Shown in pieces: positions 1 through 12,938 of a stretch of DNA of 64,000 bases; position 1 is the first letter of the stretch; every line of letters begins with the position of its first letter. The translations under genes were made by a program, and so were the position numbers. Source of the stretch: Mytilus californianus (taxonomy: Eukaryota > Mollusca > Bivalvia > Mytilida > Mytilidae); contig NW_026262593.1 in assembly GCF_021869535.1 (NCBI RefSeq), forward strand, positions 52,192,318 to 52,256,317, read 5' to 3'. The notes under the pieces were generated by a model. That model was given only the letters and a program-made list of their open reading frames with translations, was not told the DNA's origin and searched no databases.

Positions 1-460
1 TGCTTTTGGTTATATATGAATGCAGTCAATAATACAAATAACAGGCATGGAAATAAATAATTTGTTTAGTATACAAATATCATCTTGTTTTACACTGATT
101 TGATTTTCAGCTAACAGTCATATTAAAATTACTTTTTACGTTAAAGTTAATTGATGGGTCGATTTGTGAGTCACATTTAAGCAATGTCTTTTTTAAAACA
201 AAGACAACTATTTGGGGGAAAAATTAAACATCGTTTACTGATATATTTGGAAAATATAAAAGAGGTAGGGCCAATTTGTGCTGAATTATTACAATACAGG
301 GCCATTTTCAAAAATTCCATACATCTTTCTTTAAATGCACAGTATCATGGCTTCAAATATGTACCTTGAGATTCTAATTATATAATGACTTTTTTGAAAA
401 CAGATAACTTACGGATAAAGACACGAAGATGTCTCAAATCAACAATTTCTCACAGTTATG

Positions 461-645
461 CAAAAAGTAAAATTATATAAATACCGAACTCCAAGGAAAA
501 CTCAAAATGGAAAGTCCGTAATAAAATTGCAAAATTAAAAGCTCAAACACATTAAACGAATGGAAAACAACTGTCATATTCCTGGCTTGGTAGAGGCATT
601 CCCTTATGTAGAAAAAAGTTGATTAAACCTGGTTTTATAGCTAAA
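461..645 (-). repeat. Family A retroelement tail, copy 1
   Basis: On the minus strand this reads from an AACCAGGTTTAAT-like start, through the CAGGAATATGACAG core, to the GGAGTTCGGTATTT end. The same end recurs in nine other copies. It is the first of three same-strand copies within 1.2 kb. Confidence 0.8.
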
Positions 646-908
646 TAAACCTAAAGGAGTTAGTTCACTAATTCATAATTTTGATCTTAAAAATCATAAT
701 TTTTTGAACTGCGATAATGTTGTGAAATTTTGACGAAAACTTTTGTTAAAATGTCCAAAGGTTTCATTAAAAGAAGATTGTTGCCAATGTCGTCTTTAGT
801 GATGTATTTGTGACGACATAAACGCAGGTGATTTTCGCTAAAACATAATTTTCAACATAATTAAGCAAAATATATGACAATACTCTTTATATTTGACAGC
901 GGGGTCAA

Positions 909-992
909 CCCTCGCCCACAAATATTTTTTGCTAAAATATACTTTATATACCTTATTTTAGTCTTTTCAACCCAAATTTCTATGGGCGAGGG
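909..992. repeat. Weak inverted repeat with GC-rich arms
   Basis: CCCTCGCCCA at 909-918 is matched by its inverse TGGGCGAGGG at 983-992, around an AT-rich 64-bp centre. The GC-rich arms stand out from the surroundings. This may be a decayed foldback element, but the arms are short. Confidence 0.4.
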
Positions 993-1104
993 ATGTCGTC
1001 ACTTATGAAATCATAAAATAAGTTCGATGAAGGTGACAAATTTCTATAAAACTACAATGAAATCGTTTCTTATTTCAGGCTAGTATTTTAATGGTATATG
1101 AAAA

Positions 1105-1277
1105 AAAGAGTAAAATAACAAAAATACCGAACTCCAAGGGAAATTAAAAACGGAAAGTCCTTTATAAAACGGCAAATTCCAAAGCTCAAACACATCAAAC
1201 AAATGGAAAACAACTGTCATATTCCTGACTTGGTACAGGCATTTCCTTATGTAGGAATTGGTGGAATAAACCTGGCT
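1105..1277 (-). repeat. Family A retroelement tail, copy 2
   Basis: Same orientation and same 3' boundary as copy 1. It retains the GACTTGGTACAGGC core and the AATAAACCTGG segment. Small frames on both strands across it are repeat sequence, not genes. Confidence 0.8.
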
Positions 1278-1510
1278 CAATACATTTATGTTTATAATAA
1301 TTATTTAAAAAATAATACATATAGCAATACATACACATACGATTTACCAAAGCAACTGAAGTTTAAAATATTCACGTTTAAAGGGCCGTGAATTTGGGTT
1401 ACTGGATTTACTCCTTTGAGTACTTATCCAAAAATATTGTACGATGACATTATTAACCAAAATCAATATTCTTTCGGAAGTTAAATTATATATTATCTTT
1501 CGGTTAACAT

Positions 1511-1611
1511 TAAAAAGTAAAACAACAAAAAAAAAACCGAACACAAGGAAAATTCAATACGGAAAGTCCCTAATCAAATGGCACATAAAACGAATGGAAA
1601 ACAACTGTTAT
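1511..1611 (-). repeat. Family A retroelement tail, copy 3, short
   Basis: A shortened copy with the common 3' end (AAAAGTAAAACAACAAA in plus orientation). It lacks the AAAGCTCAAACACATC segment and stops just beyond the AACGAATGGAAAACAACTGT motif, which fits 5' truncation. Confidence 0.7.
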
Positions 1612-2514
1612 TTTGCCAAAAATTTTAAAATTAACTTTGTATCAAAATACGGATAAGGTTTATCATAACAAATGAACAAAAATGGTGTTTTAACACCTCA
1701 ACAATTGCTTCGAGTATCTATTAACCTGCGCAGTAGGAAAAGTTATAAGGCCTAGCCTTCATTAGATATATGAAAGCTAAATGCATTTCGTTTTTTGCAG
1801 AAAGATAAAATCTTTTTGGAACTTTTATGGTAAAATAAATAAACACCTGAATTACATTTGAAACTGTCCACTCAGTAACACTGTTTAAATGACCTATTGA
1901 TTTTTCCTTCTATTGTCTATATCAATCAATTAAATACAAAAGAACTGTAACCTGAGATTGGATATCTCAAAGATTTTAGCTTACTTAGTTTATTTTTACA
2001 CTTTCTGCAGGAACGGAAAAAATGCATTTGGCTTTTATATATCTAGTGTATGCTAGGCTTTAAAACTTTTAAATCTACACGTTTGTCTGTAACTTTTTAG
2101 GTGTAAAAAAGCCATTTGTTAAGGTGAACCTTAACAGCAAATTGTAGCACTGAACACAATTTTAATATTAAAGTAATGCGTAAAATTGTAGAAAACAATA
2201 ATGAAGTATATTCTAAAGATTCTGTTATGTTCAAATGTCAATGGGATTTGATAACTGTTAACTTTTGACCTTATAAGTGAAACAAGTACAGGGTAAATTG
2301 GCCCTACTCCTTCCTCTTTATATGCAAACGCCAAAAACAGGAGAAAAGTTAGAACTTTGCTTTTTTTAAATTATTTATCATAAATTTACTTTTATTCCGT
2401 AAGTGTATGCATTAATTGTACATACAAACAACATATTAGTATGTTAATCAATCATGAATACAGTCATGATGTTTAAATGCCTTCAATCTCTTTGTTTTAA
2501 GTCTTAAGTCTTAA
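1612..2514. other. AT-rich stretch, nothing recognised
   Basis: No repeat family, tandem array, RNA gene or convincing reading frame was seen here. Confidence 0.6.
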
Positions 2515-2620
2515 GTTTTTGTATGTTGTGTATGTTGTTTTTTGCCATGGCGTTGTAACTTAGTCTTCGACTTATGAGTTTGAATATCCCCTTGGCGTCT
2601 ATCGCCTTTATCTTTTTAAC
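2515..2620 (+). repeat. Family D retroelement tail, copy 1
   Basis: Contains TTTGCCATGGCGTTGTAACT, then CGACTTATGAGTTTGAAT and a TATCGCCTTTAT end. All D copies share this 3' end and differ at the 5' side. Confidence 0.75.
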
Positions 2621-2717
2621 CTACAAGAACAGAGCCAATTATCCAATTGGAATCAAATCAGAAGCAATGGCAAGCTTTGTATACGTTAGATGAATACGCG
2701 CTTTTCTAATAATAAAG

Positions 2718-2880
2718 TCCTTATAGATACCAGGCTTAAAATTTTGTACTCAAGACGCGCGTTTCTTCTTCAAAAGACTCATCAGTAACGCTCGAATAAA
2801 AAAGTTAAAAAGGCCAAATAACTTGAAAAAGAATTGGGAACTAAATTTGCCAAATACAGCTAATGTTATCTATTCCTGGT
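2718..2880 (+). repeat. Family B element, copy 1
   Basis: Shows ATACCAGGCTTAAAATTTTG, then GACGCGCGTTTC, AAGACTCATCAGTAACGCTC, GTTAAAAAGGCCAAATAA and CAAATACAGCTAA in family order. Confidence 0.8.
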
Positions 2881-3549
2881 AGAAGGGAAACCTTAGTATT
2901 TATAAAAGTTCTAAACAGTTTATAACTATTACCATATCATTAAAGAAATGTCTAATCAGAGCCCTTTCCAGCGAGACAATGTTTTTTCTGAATTTATTTC
3001 ATACTAGGGTCTTCTTAGAAACCGTATAAAAATAAGGAGATGTGGTTTGAATGTCAATGAACTCAAATGATAGTGTATATCTTAAATACAAATTACAGTT
3101 GCATAGCTTCATGTGATCAACATATAAATTGTAAAAGCTGGCAAAAAAGAAAGTTTTTTGGAAAGATTGTTCCATTTTATATTGAAATATTGAATTACTA
3201 TGAAGTCCCCAAATTTTATATTTTCTAGAATCCATATTGCTTTATCGGATTGTTCATCTAAATAGGAACAGAGCACAATAAACTGGAAATAGTCGTGAGT
3301 GTTTTTGTACGTTAAAAGAGTACGAGCTTTTCTAATAAACGTTTTTACACTTTTGGTATTTAGCTATATTTTGCCTCCGAATGACCTTAGATCTACTCCG
3401 AAACACCTTTTGACGTCAGGCAACATTCACTTTTTAATTGTGACGTCAAATGTTTTGAATTATGATGTCAAAGTTTACGGGAACCTGTGTGATTTTACGT
3501 AATGGCGGACAAATTTGCATACAAGTGTAAATACGTCTATGAACGAACT

Positions 3550-3830
3550 CTTCACAGATACCAGGCTTAACATTTTGTACACCAGACTCGGGGTTCGTCT
3601 ACAAAACACTCATCAGTTAAGCTCGAATCAATAAGGTTAAAAAGGCCAAATAAAGTACAAAGTTGAAGAGCAGTTAGAAACCAAAATTCTGAAGGTTCGG
3701 CCAAATACAGCTGATCATTTTCTGGCGTAACAAATCCTTAGTATATCGAAAAATTGATAGTTTTGTAAACAGTTGTTTTATAATTTTGATATCAATGGTA
3801 ATTCATGTCAACACAGAAGTGCTGACTCCT
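3550..3830 (+). repeat. Family B element, copy 2, long
   Basis: Same order of blocks as copy 1, with GTTGAAGAGC and CCAAATACAGCTGA. It extends further 3', to an ACACAGAAGTGCTGACT segment that reappears inverted at 53.74 kb. Confidence 0.8.
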
Positions 3831-4120
3831 GAACTTCTTAACAGTGCTCCTTCCAAATAAGCAATTTGTTTTTGATATATACCAGGGCCTATTTGAAAAA
3901 AGTGTTCATCTTCATCTTTAAAACAACTCACAGTTACACAGATGTGATGCAATTATTGTTCGCAAAAGATGAATAAAATCTGAATGTTTGTCATATTGGC
4001 CCTTTTCAACATGTTTTTTCTTCTTAGAAATCCTAATTTTATAGTTGCTAGCATCCTATTGCTTTGTCAGATTTTTCATGTAAACAGGAGCAAAGTACAA
4101 TAAACAGGAAATTGTTCTAA

Positions 4121-5119
4121 GTGGGTTTTTTTATTAACAGAAACGGTTACCCAAAATGAAATAATATATCATGATTAACTTTTTTATATGTTTAGTTTTT
4201 CGAGATCACTTACAGTATCTGTTTATTGCTTTACTATTTTGAATCATTCACATGTAGAAGGATTTTGAGTATAATCGTTGCATAAAGTCTGATAAAACAA
4301 AATATATTATATTCAAAAGACGCAAACAAAAGTAGAATGTCTGGGAATCTTTGCTCGTCAAAACAGGAAACATAAAAAGGCATCTTAAAATGAATAATGG
4401 ATAATTTTAGCATATTAGCTGTAGGTAAATGCTTCATTAAGTTGAGATACTTGTTTTTGAAGCGTTTCATATGAGTGAATGACCAGTTTGATATAGCATC
4501 AGTTTCATGCGTATAGTTTAATTTCTAAATAAATCAAGCAGAAATAGAACAACGGAACGTGCGACTTTATAAAAAATGTTAAATGTCAATTTTATTAAAA
4601 ATGTTAATATGTCACAATAGATATTCAATGCATTGACCTTTCATCAATTGTCTAAAACGCTTTTCTGTCTTTGATTTCCTGCTGTGTTTTAAATCCTGAG
4701 CGATTCCGTTATCGGCGTGTAAATACTGCGTGACTCATGGTAAATCGTTTGCTAAGGATAAGTACACATTGCTATTTTCAGGATTGTCTATATTCTGAAG
4801 ATGAACTGTTATCTGTTCACAGCAGTATGTTGATGTAAATAGAAGAGTTTTATGAATGAAACTATTACATTGGCCGTGTTCACCTAGCGCAGCTATGAGT
4901 TTAGGGAAATGGCGGGCAAGCCGTGGTCAGTCGTTCAAATTGATGTACTTATACTTTGACTTAACCAAGTTATTCGTCTTCATATCGCGTTACTAGAGGG
5001 CATTCCAATCAGTGGTGACATTAAATCCAACCGTCAATCTAAATGGTATCCAAAAATACATAGACACGACTGATTGAGACGTTAACTTCTAGATTCAAGG
5101 TTAATTGGAATTGACAAAT
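4121..5119. other. AT-rich stretch, nothing recognised
   Basis: No repeat family or credible gene was seen. A short near-duplicate of AAAAATGTTAA motifs lies at about 4573-4610. Confidence 0.6.
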
Positions 5120-5212
5120 GAAAACAACAGTACACTCTACAAATTTCATGCGTCCGAAGAGTCCGAAGTGCTATTCTGGATTTAACTTCACCAGGTACGC
5201 ATTAAGAAGTTA
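5120..5212 (+). repeat. Family C element, copy 1, partial
   Basis: Contains AAATTTCATGCGTCCGAAGA, a short GTCCGAAG duplication, then CTATTCTGGATTTAACTTCA. It lies about 50 bp before a family B copy in the same orientation. Confidence 0.7.
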
Positions 5213-5265
5213 GGAGGTTAAGTCTACCAATTTTATTCGAAATTGCTCCTACCAAGTCGGGAATA

Positions 5266-5386
5266 ACTCATCAAATATACTGTACCAGACTTATAATTTT
5301 GAACGCCAAACGCGCGTTCCGTCTACTAAAAAGACTCATCAGTAACGCTCGAAACAACAAAGTTAAAAGGAAAAATCAAGTACGAT
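5266..5386 (+). repeat. Family B element, copy 3, partial
   Basis: Begins ACTCATCAAATATACTGTAC and carries CGCGCGTTCCGTCTAC and AAGACTCATCAGTAACGCTC. It ends soon after AAGTTAAAAGG, so it is shorter than other copies. Confidence 0.75.
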
Positions 5387-5560
5387 TTTTTTTTTATCTT
5401 TTGTTTGTTTTGTAGTCCTCAGGATTTTACAATACCCCTACAATCACCACCTTGAAACTTTTATGGACATTTTTACTGGAAAATAACCATGATATTGCAT
5501 AGATGTACCTGACTTCCATATCCAGAAAATATATTTGTCTGGTCAGGGAGGCTTTACTCC

Positions 5561-5694
5561 TTTGTACCAAGTCAGGAATGTCAGTTGTTATCCATTCGTT
5601 TGATGTGTTTGAGCTTTTGAATTTGCCATTTATTTAGGGACTTTCCGTTTAGAATTTTCCTCGGAGTTCGGTATTTTTGCAATTTTACTTTTTA
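5561..5694 (+). repeat. Family A retroelement tail, copy 4
   Basis: Runs from TTGTACCAAGTCAGGAATG to CGGAGTTCGGTATTTTTGC. Its 5' boundary falls at about the same point as in the copies at 25.6 and 35.4 kb. Confidence 0.8.
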
Positions 5695-6184
5695 CTAAGT
5701 TAAGGTCTAAAAGTGTGGTGGCAGATTTTCTCTATGATCCAAATTTCTTAAACAAAATTTAAAATAATTTTTGTTCGCTGTTTAAATTCTTAATGTTATC
5801 TCCGTATTTCTGATTCGACGCTGTATTATCCTATCAAGAATTCTAATATCTCCTTTACAACCGTTGGTTTGTTCGTGTTTTTTTTTACAATTGGACTTTG
5901 GTTAGATTGTTTTGTTGTCTTGACTTCCTTGTGTCCGTTTTCATAAAGTGCAATCAAAACACAAATAATTGCATAGATATTATCTTGCATTCCGCCAATT
6001 ATTGTACACATAACAGGTAGGTAGTCTACTAATACAGTCTGCTGGTATCTTGACGATAAAATTAAAGGTACCATGTACTACAAAATTTATTTTTGGATTC
6101 TCTTCTCTGTTTGCGTTTTAGCTATGTCGAGCTCTATAAAATTGAAATTGAAAAATGACCCTGACGTTTAGGCTCGTACATATG

Positions 6185-7360
6185 AATTATATATTTTCCT
6201 GCAATATTTTACGAATGTAAGTCAAGTTATCCGTATGAATAAAATTGTAATCGGGTCATAGACAGCACAATAGTTGTTTTATAAAAGCAATCTCGATTCA
6301 TGGATATTAAACTGAGTTTATCGACATCATGGATAATTCGATTTTTTCATTCAATAAATCTTTACAAAAATGAAAACAAAACGTTATAAATTTCATGCGT
6401 CCGAAGCGCTTTTCTGGATTAACCTTCATCAAGAACGCATAATGTCAAATATTTGAAAGCCAAGGATGCATAAGAAACAAATCTGTTGAAGAGCTAAATG
6501 AAAAAAAAAAACAAACTTAAAACTGCAGCCAATTCCATTGAGATCACTTTGCCTGACAAACAAAGTTTCCTTTTTTTTTTTAAATTCGTAAAAAAACTAA
6601 TAAAGCAGTACTTAAGTAAGTATATCTAGTTCATACGTCTACAACTTTCTGTTAACTAGACATTTAAATAGCTACAACACGTCTCCTGGATCTTTTAGTT
6701 CTGGATGAGAATCAACAAAGTATACAACGTCAGTGCTTTGAAATCGACAATGATGTATATCATGCCATCATTGAATTAAAATTTAAGTCAAGCATCATCT
6801 TGTAAAAGAAATAGACATTCCTCCCTAGGGAAACTACCACAACTAAACCAAAGTAAATTCTAAATAGCAAAATTCTAGTCCTGCAATGCTTACGAATATA
6901 AGTCTAAGCTGTCCGGATAAATACAAATGTAATCAGGTCATAGAAATCACATTCGTGTAACTAGGTCATAGAAAGCAATCAAATGTCTGTTTAATGAAAG
7001 CAATCTTGATTTATGGATATAAAACTGAGTGTATCGACATCATGGATAATTAGTTTTATTTGATAAAACCATTCAAACAAAGTTTCCAATTTAGGTAATA
7101 TTCTATAAACACAAATAGAGTAGTTCATGAGTAATTATATAAACATGCGTCCGCAACTTCTGGTAAAATATACATTAAAATAACTATAAAACGTCCATTG
7201 AATATGTTAGTTCTAGACGAACATCCGGAGAGTTAACAAAATCAGTATGTGAAAATGACCATGATGTATTACGTGCCGTTATTGTAAAATATCACAGTGT
7301 ATTATTTTGTAAAAAAAACCTAGCAGACAGACCTCCCTGGTTGTCTTATTACAACCGAAA
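6185..7360. repeat. Tandem duplication of about 0.5 kb, first copy interrupted
   Basis: Blocks at about 6190-6840 and 6870-7360 correspond. Shared anchors include CGACATCATGGATAATT at about 6321 and 7034, a TTAGTTCTRGA block at about 6695 and 7209, and a final GACATTCCTCCCT-like block. Anchor spacing is about 714 bp at the left and about 510 bp at the right. The extra ~205 bp in copy 1 contains the family C insertion. Confidence 0.7.
6371..6503 (+). repeat. Family C element, copy 2
   Basis: TTTCATGCGTCCGAAGCGCT, CATCAAGAACGCATAA, ATATTTGAAAGCCAAGGATG and GTTGAAGAGCTAAATG follow in family order. It is present only in the first half of the surrounding duplication. Confidence 0.8.
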
Positions 7361-8027
7361 ATTTGACATATACTATTGGTAACAGTATCGGATTCGACCT
7401 GTAATTGTTAATTATTGGTTATCTTAATTTTGTAGAAAACAAAAAGGGCATGGAATGGTGTAATTTTTAATCAACACCATTGTCCCATATTAGTTATATA
7501 TTGTAAAATTTAAATATTTTGATTCGTCGTTTTCACGCCATGCTGGCTAACAAATTGGACCTCGATATTTTAGTAGTATAGATTCTTCCATTAGACAAGG
7601 TTTGACTATTCTTTGAATAAACTGTCTGCACTCTATTTTACAATCTTAGTTCTAAACATAATTGAAGAAAATATACGATTCAAACGATTAGTCAAGTAAT
7701 CCTAATCCTAATCTAATACGTTTATTTGGCGACATCGCTTTCCTAAGAGTTGTCGGAAAACTTTAAGAAACTGTGTTTTCATTCTTTCCGCAATGTAAAT
7801 TTTAGTGTGTTTTAGCCAAAACTGTTTATTAATTTTATTACAATGTATGGTGTTATCATTTAGTTAACCCCCATTTAACCAAATAAATCATGTGAACTAC
7901 CAATTTTTAAATATCTCCAGTGCATTTTTTCAACTTCACATTAAATTCAATTTGGACATATTGTCCTGTGCGGCACGCTCTTTGCGCGTTAAAAAAAACT
8001 GTTGCAACACCAGTTGAAGGGGTCCAA
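7361..8027. other. AT-rich stretch, nothing recognised
   Basis: No repeat family, RNA gene or plausible coding frame was seen. Confidence 0.55.
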
Positions 8028-8201
8028 TAGAGGAGGGTCTAGATTGGGTTTACAGAATAGAGAAATAAAATGAAAAATAGAGAATAACGGAGTGCTGAAA
8101 TGTAAAAATAAAAAAGAGAATAATGGGGTGCTGAAATATAAATAATCAGAGAATAATGGGAGAAAAAGAACACAGAAATGAAGGACCCCTCCATCCAGAC
8201 C
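8028..8201 (+). repeat. Family V element with wobbly minisatellite core, copy 1
   Basis: Starts at a GGGTTTACAGAATAGAG end and finishes at GAAGGACCCCTCCATCCAGA. The core is an irregular repeat of AGAATAATGGGGTGCTGAAA-like units. Small frames across the core are repeat reading, not genes. Confidence 0.75.
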
Positions 8202-8387
8202 ATCATAGTGGCCGGTTGCAATGCAAAATATACCTAGCATAAATGCAGTTATTCTCATTGTCAGTATATATGAACATATAACTTTTTTCAGGCCAGCAAT
8301 CGAAATAATTATATTTTAACTCATATAGCCACGAAAACCCAACAAGACACATAGAGTGATCCAGAGGCTGTAACACGTTAGATAGTT

Positions 8388-8490
8388 AAAAAGTAAAATA
8401 ACAAAATTACCGAACTCCAAGGAAAATTCAAAATGGAAAGTCTTTTATCAAATGGCAAAATCGAAAGCTGAAACACATTAAACGAATGTA
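8388..8490 (-). repeat. Family A retroelement tail, copy 5, short
   Basis: Common 3' end (AAGTAAAATAACAAAATTAC in plus orientation), and it stops at the ACGAATG motif. Length and breakpoint resemble copy 3. Confidence 0.75.
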
Positions 8491-10554
8491 AACGGAGGAG
8501 TGAATTCAAATAAAATGACGTTATTTTGTGTATTCAACCCAAAGAGGAAGGGGAATTGATATTGATAATGGATGATGTGCTCATTTGAATAGATTAAGAG
8601 GTTATTTTATCCCATTAAAAATGGATGTAAAAGCTAAACATTTGAAAACAGTATACAGGAGTGATTCTATATATCATAAGTTAAGGTTCCAACAGAATGA
8701 CAAAATACTGTTTACGAATAATTAAGACTTTACTGTCATAAAAATCGGATTACTATAAGGAAAATGTTACTAAGGAGCGGTTTGTTTATCATTTCGCCGA
8801 GTACAAAAATACATTATAAAGGTCAAAATTGTTATTTAATCAATTGATTGCGTATTCGTCAACATAATTCGATTATGTGTATTCATCAATACAATCTTAT
8901 TAACGACTATATGGTCATTTTCCTTTTCCTTTTCCTTTTATTTTAAATATTAATACGATATATTTACTTTGAAATCGATCATAATACATTTTTTTGTAAG
9001 CAGCTACAATGTATATATTTTATTAGAATAAAAGTTAAAATAAAGTAAATGTAAACAGTAAGTTTGTGCGCATGTGTCAAACATATTTAGTGCTAATTAG
9101 AACATGGTTTTGTTTGCAAAGTGAAATATGGACGTCATATTAGAAAGTCAGTTAGACCATACAACACATTCTTGCAAATATCATAAGGAAAGAAAATATA
9201 TGACCAAGTGTAAATTTGTTGAGAAAAATTTTTCCCGCAAAATTATTACTATTTCTGTTTGTATTTTTCTAGTAAGTCAGTATTCCACGTTTCTTGTACA
9301 TATTATTGATTAAGATGCGTTGTCTACGCCAATGCGACAGCAATTCAGCGACACACACAAATGTCTGGAGATTAACAATAAGGTGTCAGACCACCAATTC
9401 AAAAGCCTTTTATATTCAACTAGATTTTTCAACTTTCAGAGCTCTCTTAATATTTTAACCTAAGTTTAACTTCATGAAAACCATGTATATCCTGAATTAT
9501 ATATTCATCAACTTTCAACATGCTAATTTTCAACAAATGTTTAAAGTCTTGTAATGACATATGATGTTCGGGATGTCTCCTACTACTAAACATAACATGT
9601 TTGGTTACTGCAAATCTTCATTAGAATACTTTTGAGCACCATAAAGTTGTGATGCAAGTTCATGCACGAGTAAATTTGGACTGAAATATGATGAAAAATT
9701 ATTTCTCAATCAGAAAAAAGTTACATTCATGTAACATCATTCGCTGCTAGTTTTAAAGTACACAACAACATCAAAAGCACTATTTTTTGTCAAAGTAGGT
9801 CTACTTTAACACAAATTCTAAATTAGGATGGGTGAATTTGTTGTCTGACACCTTCAATCTTCAACTATAAATTAAGAATTCATATCAAACGTTTTGCGTT
9901 TACTTTTGTTATTCAAAGATATGATTTTGTAATACAGAAATCGGATTGATAAGTATTCCTGGAGTGCAACACAATATTTTCCCACTTAGAAATATTAAAC
10001 AGAAATTAGTTCAATATCTGGAGGTTTGTTTAAGATCTTATATAACTAAATTTACGTGCAAATATGTCTTCTAAATATACGCAAACTATTTATACAATTT
10101 TATACTGAATTAGCGTTAAGACTTTGTTGTAAAAGTATCATTTGAGAACTCGTCCCGCAGTCATATCAATCAAAGTATCATTTCGTGTCTTTACATGATT
10201 TCTTTCAATGCCAGCAGTATGAGACTGTTTCAATAAAATTACCCTTTGGTAAATCCGTTTAGTGCGACACAAAGTAATATGAATTAAATGAGATACACGG
10301 TTAGCATATATCTATCTTTAATTGGTCATCAGGATTCTAAACATTTAATAATAGATATATATGTTTCCTCTATGAAATTGCGTTGTGCATGTTATGTAAG
10401 GCATTAACTGTGTAGTGGACTTGAAACATACTATTTGTAAAACTAGATATTTTGTTTGAGTCGAAAAATACCAAATGATATTAAAAAAACATGACAACGC
10501 CATGGCAAAAAAAAAAAGAAACACGATCAAAAGATAAAAAACACCATAACAAAA
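8491..10554. other. About 2 kb of AT-rich sequence without assigned features
   Basis: A CCTTTTC triplication lies near 8922-8940. I saw no recognised family and no coding sequence. The small frames here have composition expected from AT-rich DNA. Confidence 0.55.
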
Positions 10555-10645
10555 AAAGATTGTGCAACACGAAACCCACCAAAAACCGGGGTGATATCAT
10601 GTGATCCGGAAGATTTGGCTCCATCTGTGACACCCGTTATAAGCT
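10555..10645 (+). repeat. Family G repeat, copy 1
   Basis: GCAACACGAAACCCACC is followed by GGGGTGATATCATGTGATCC, CGGAAG and a TGACACCCGT segment. The same order of blocks is found at 25.3 and 36.1 kb. Confidence 0.6.
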
Positions 10646-10984
10646 CTACCTGACTACGTGATCTAAGATGTGTTGGCTGTTTTGGTCAGGTACTCCAGTG
10701 TTTGTGATCTTCAACGTTTTTAGTTTAAGCTTTTTCAATCTTTTGACCTTCAACCATATAATGCGGTTTTTTTCTTGATTTTTTCACATAGAGATAAGCA
10801 TGGGGAGAGTCGGAAACATGTTTAGTCTTGCTATACTCTTCATGTGCCTTTTCAAAGTCAGGATGTTGTAATTCAGTGGTTGTAGTTTGTTGCTGTTATC
10901 ATATTAACTTTTCGTTTGTTGTTTTGTACATTAATTGAACCATTGTATTTTCAAGTTAGAATTGTTTTTGATTTTGTCGCGTCG

Positions 10985-11055
10985 GGGCCTTTTATTGCTT
11001 ACTATGCGGTATAGGTATTGCATATTGTTTAAGGTAAAACCGTGACCTTTATTTT
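10985..11055 (-). repeat. Family E fragment, copy 1, inverted
   Basis: Reading inverted, this matches the CGGCCTTCAAC / ACCGTATAGTC / CTATAAAAGGCCCCG segment seen at 15.83-15.91 kb and in the 60.7 kb composite. Confidence 0.6.
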
Positions 11056-11069
11056 TTTTAGTTGTAATC

Positions 11070-11256
11070 TCCGTCCTGCCTTTTTATTTTACACTCTATT
11101 CGGTTCTGCCTTTTTTTATTAGTTTATTCTGACTTTTTTTAAATAAATTATTATCCTGCCTTTTTTTTGCCAATTTGCTTATCCTGCCTTTTTAATCAAA
11201 ACTCCTGTCCTGCCTTTCTTTTTCAAATTTCATCCTAGCCCCTCCCCCAACCACCA
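11070..11256 (+). repeat. Family W: T-rich tandem core with a C-rich end
   Basis: Five or six irregular units contain TCCTGCCTTTTT at 25-45 bp spacing. The element finishes with CCTAGCCCCTCCCCCAACCA. It has the same layout as V and X but a different unit. Confidence 0.65.
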
Positions 11257-12938
11257 AAAAAAAAAAAGATATGCCAGGCATTGATATACACAGTTTTTAA
11301 TTCTACGTAACTTCAATAACCCTTAATTTTAATGTCAAACTATTGCAATTAAAATATTAATTTTAGATCAATATTTTCCAATTATTATTACAATGGTATT
11401 CATCTCTGATGCGTACTTAATATTTCTATTAATATGATAACAAAATGTAACTTCAGTTGATTTGCCATCAGTTCTCAAGTCACATTATAACAGTTATTAT
11501 GATAAATGTTGTGTTTAACGACCTTGACTGGATATAAAGCCCTCACAGGGTCGGTATTATATGATAATATGATTTTTAGTATACATTGTTTCAAATTATT
11601 ATCAAAGGTGAATGTATCTAGATCCTGTTTTTTTTTTTATTCTGTTCCATTTCAGGGGTCAAACAATAACTATTTTCATACTTTTTCAAACTAATTAAAC
11701 AATGAATTTCATTTGGGAAAATTGAAATAAGTTATTGATCCAAAGTGCCAAAATATGACACAACAACATATTTATCCATATTTTTTTGGATAAAACCTCC
11801 AAAATATCCCGATTTACAGTATTCATTTTCTTATCATACGAACATAATTTTATCCAAGCACCAAATGAATAGGAGGACGTATTACGATATCACGAAAGAA
11901 ATGGGTTGGGGGTCTGAAAGGTAAATGTCTTATACTCGAAATGCCTTCCATAAAGGAGAAGTGGTATTGATTTGTCGTGTGGTAAAGTCAACATTTTCAG
12001 CTAATATAAACAGTGCTTAAAAACTGGAAAATATGGTCTGCTGCAATGTTTTCTATTAATTTTGATAACACAAATGTCCATATATAGAATATATTCTAAT
12101 TCTTCTGAAATGTATTCGTTGACGAATTAATAAATACAAACATCCAAAATACACGTCTTTAACAAACAATTAAGAGGAAAGTGATAAATACTGAAGGTAA
12201 CTTTTAGCCTCCTTTATTTGTTAGCCAGTAGAATCAATATTCCATAACTTTTACTTTTATATCATAAGAATTTAAAACAAAATTTAAACTGATTTATGAT
12301 CTAGAAATCATTGATATAATACTTCTGTTAGTAATATGAATATTAATTTTATTAGAATTCGAAAATTATTGCAAACAGTCGCATAAACTAAGCAAAGAAG
12401 AAGAACGAAATAAAATATCATCATCATATGAATATTTGGGAAATGAGTCCCGCTTGTAATTGATTTGTTTATGAAGACTGGACTATTGTGTATTTTTAGA
12501 AATTATCCATAAAACAGATAAGTATACAACAAATTTAGGAAAGTACAGCAGATCGCACAGATCACCAAACACGCGCCATTCCTACAAAAGAACAGACGTA
12601 TACACACTGACAAACAACAACGAACCACAAGTACAACCAGATGAATACATTAGAACAGAATAATATTGAAAAAATGAAGAATGTTTATAAAGATTTGCAT
12701 TTTGTTTCGTAAAGGATGTTTGCTACTCCTGTTTTTGATTTTTTTTTTCAAGAATTCGGACTCCTCTAGTTGTATTCATGTAGTGCCAATTAAATTTTTT
12801 TTCGCTAACCCCTACTTTTTTCATTATTTTATATCATTTAGTTTGAATGCCATTTTTGAAAATCTAACAAAATCCTTGTTACTTTTCATAGTTTTAGAAA
12901 GAAAAAATGTGCCAATGTTAAATGTAGGAGTCTATTTA
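11257..12938. other. AT-rich stretch, nothing recognised
   Basis: About 1.7 kb with no assigned repeat and no convincing frame. An 86-codon frame at 12681-12941 is dominated by Phe, Leu and Ile from T-rich DNA and is not credible as a gene. Confidence 0.55.

Larger units (their letters stand above)
2650..4120. repeat. Tandem segmental duplication, period about 0.83 kb
   Basis: Two diverged copies lie in tandem, about 2650-3300 and 3480-4120. Anchors are the family B starts at about 2728 and 3559, and matching ATTGCTTTRTCRGATT / CAATAAACWGGAAAT blocks at about 3235-3285 and 4055-4110. Each copy carries its own B element, so B was probably present before the duplication. Confidence 0.65.
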
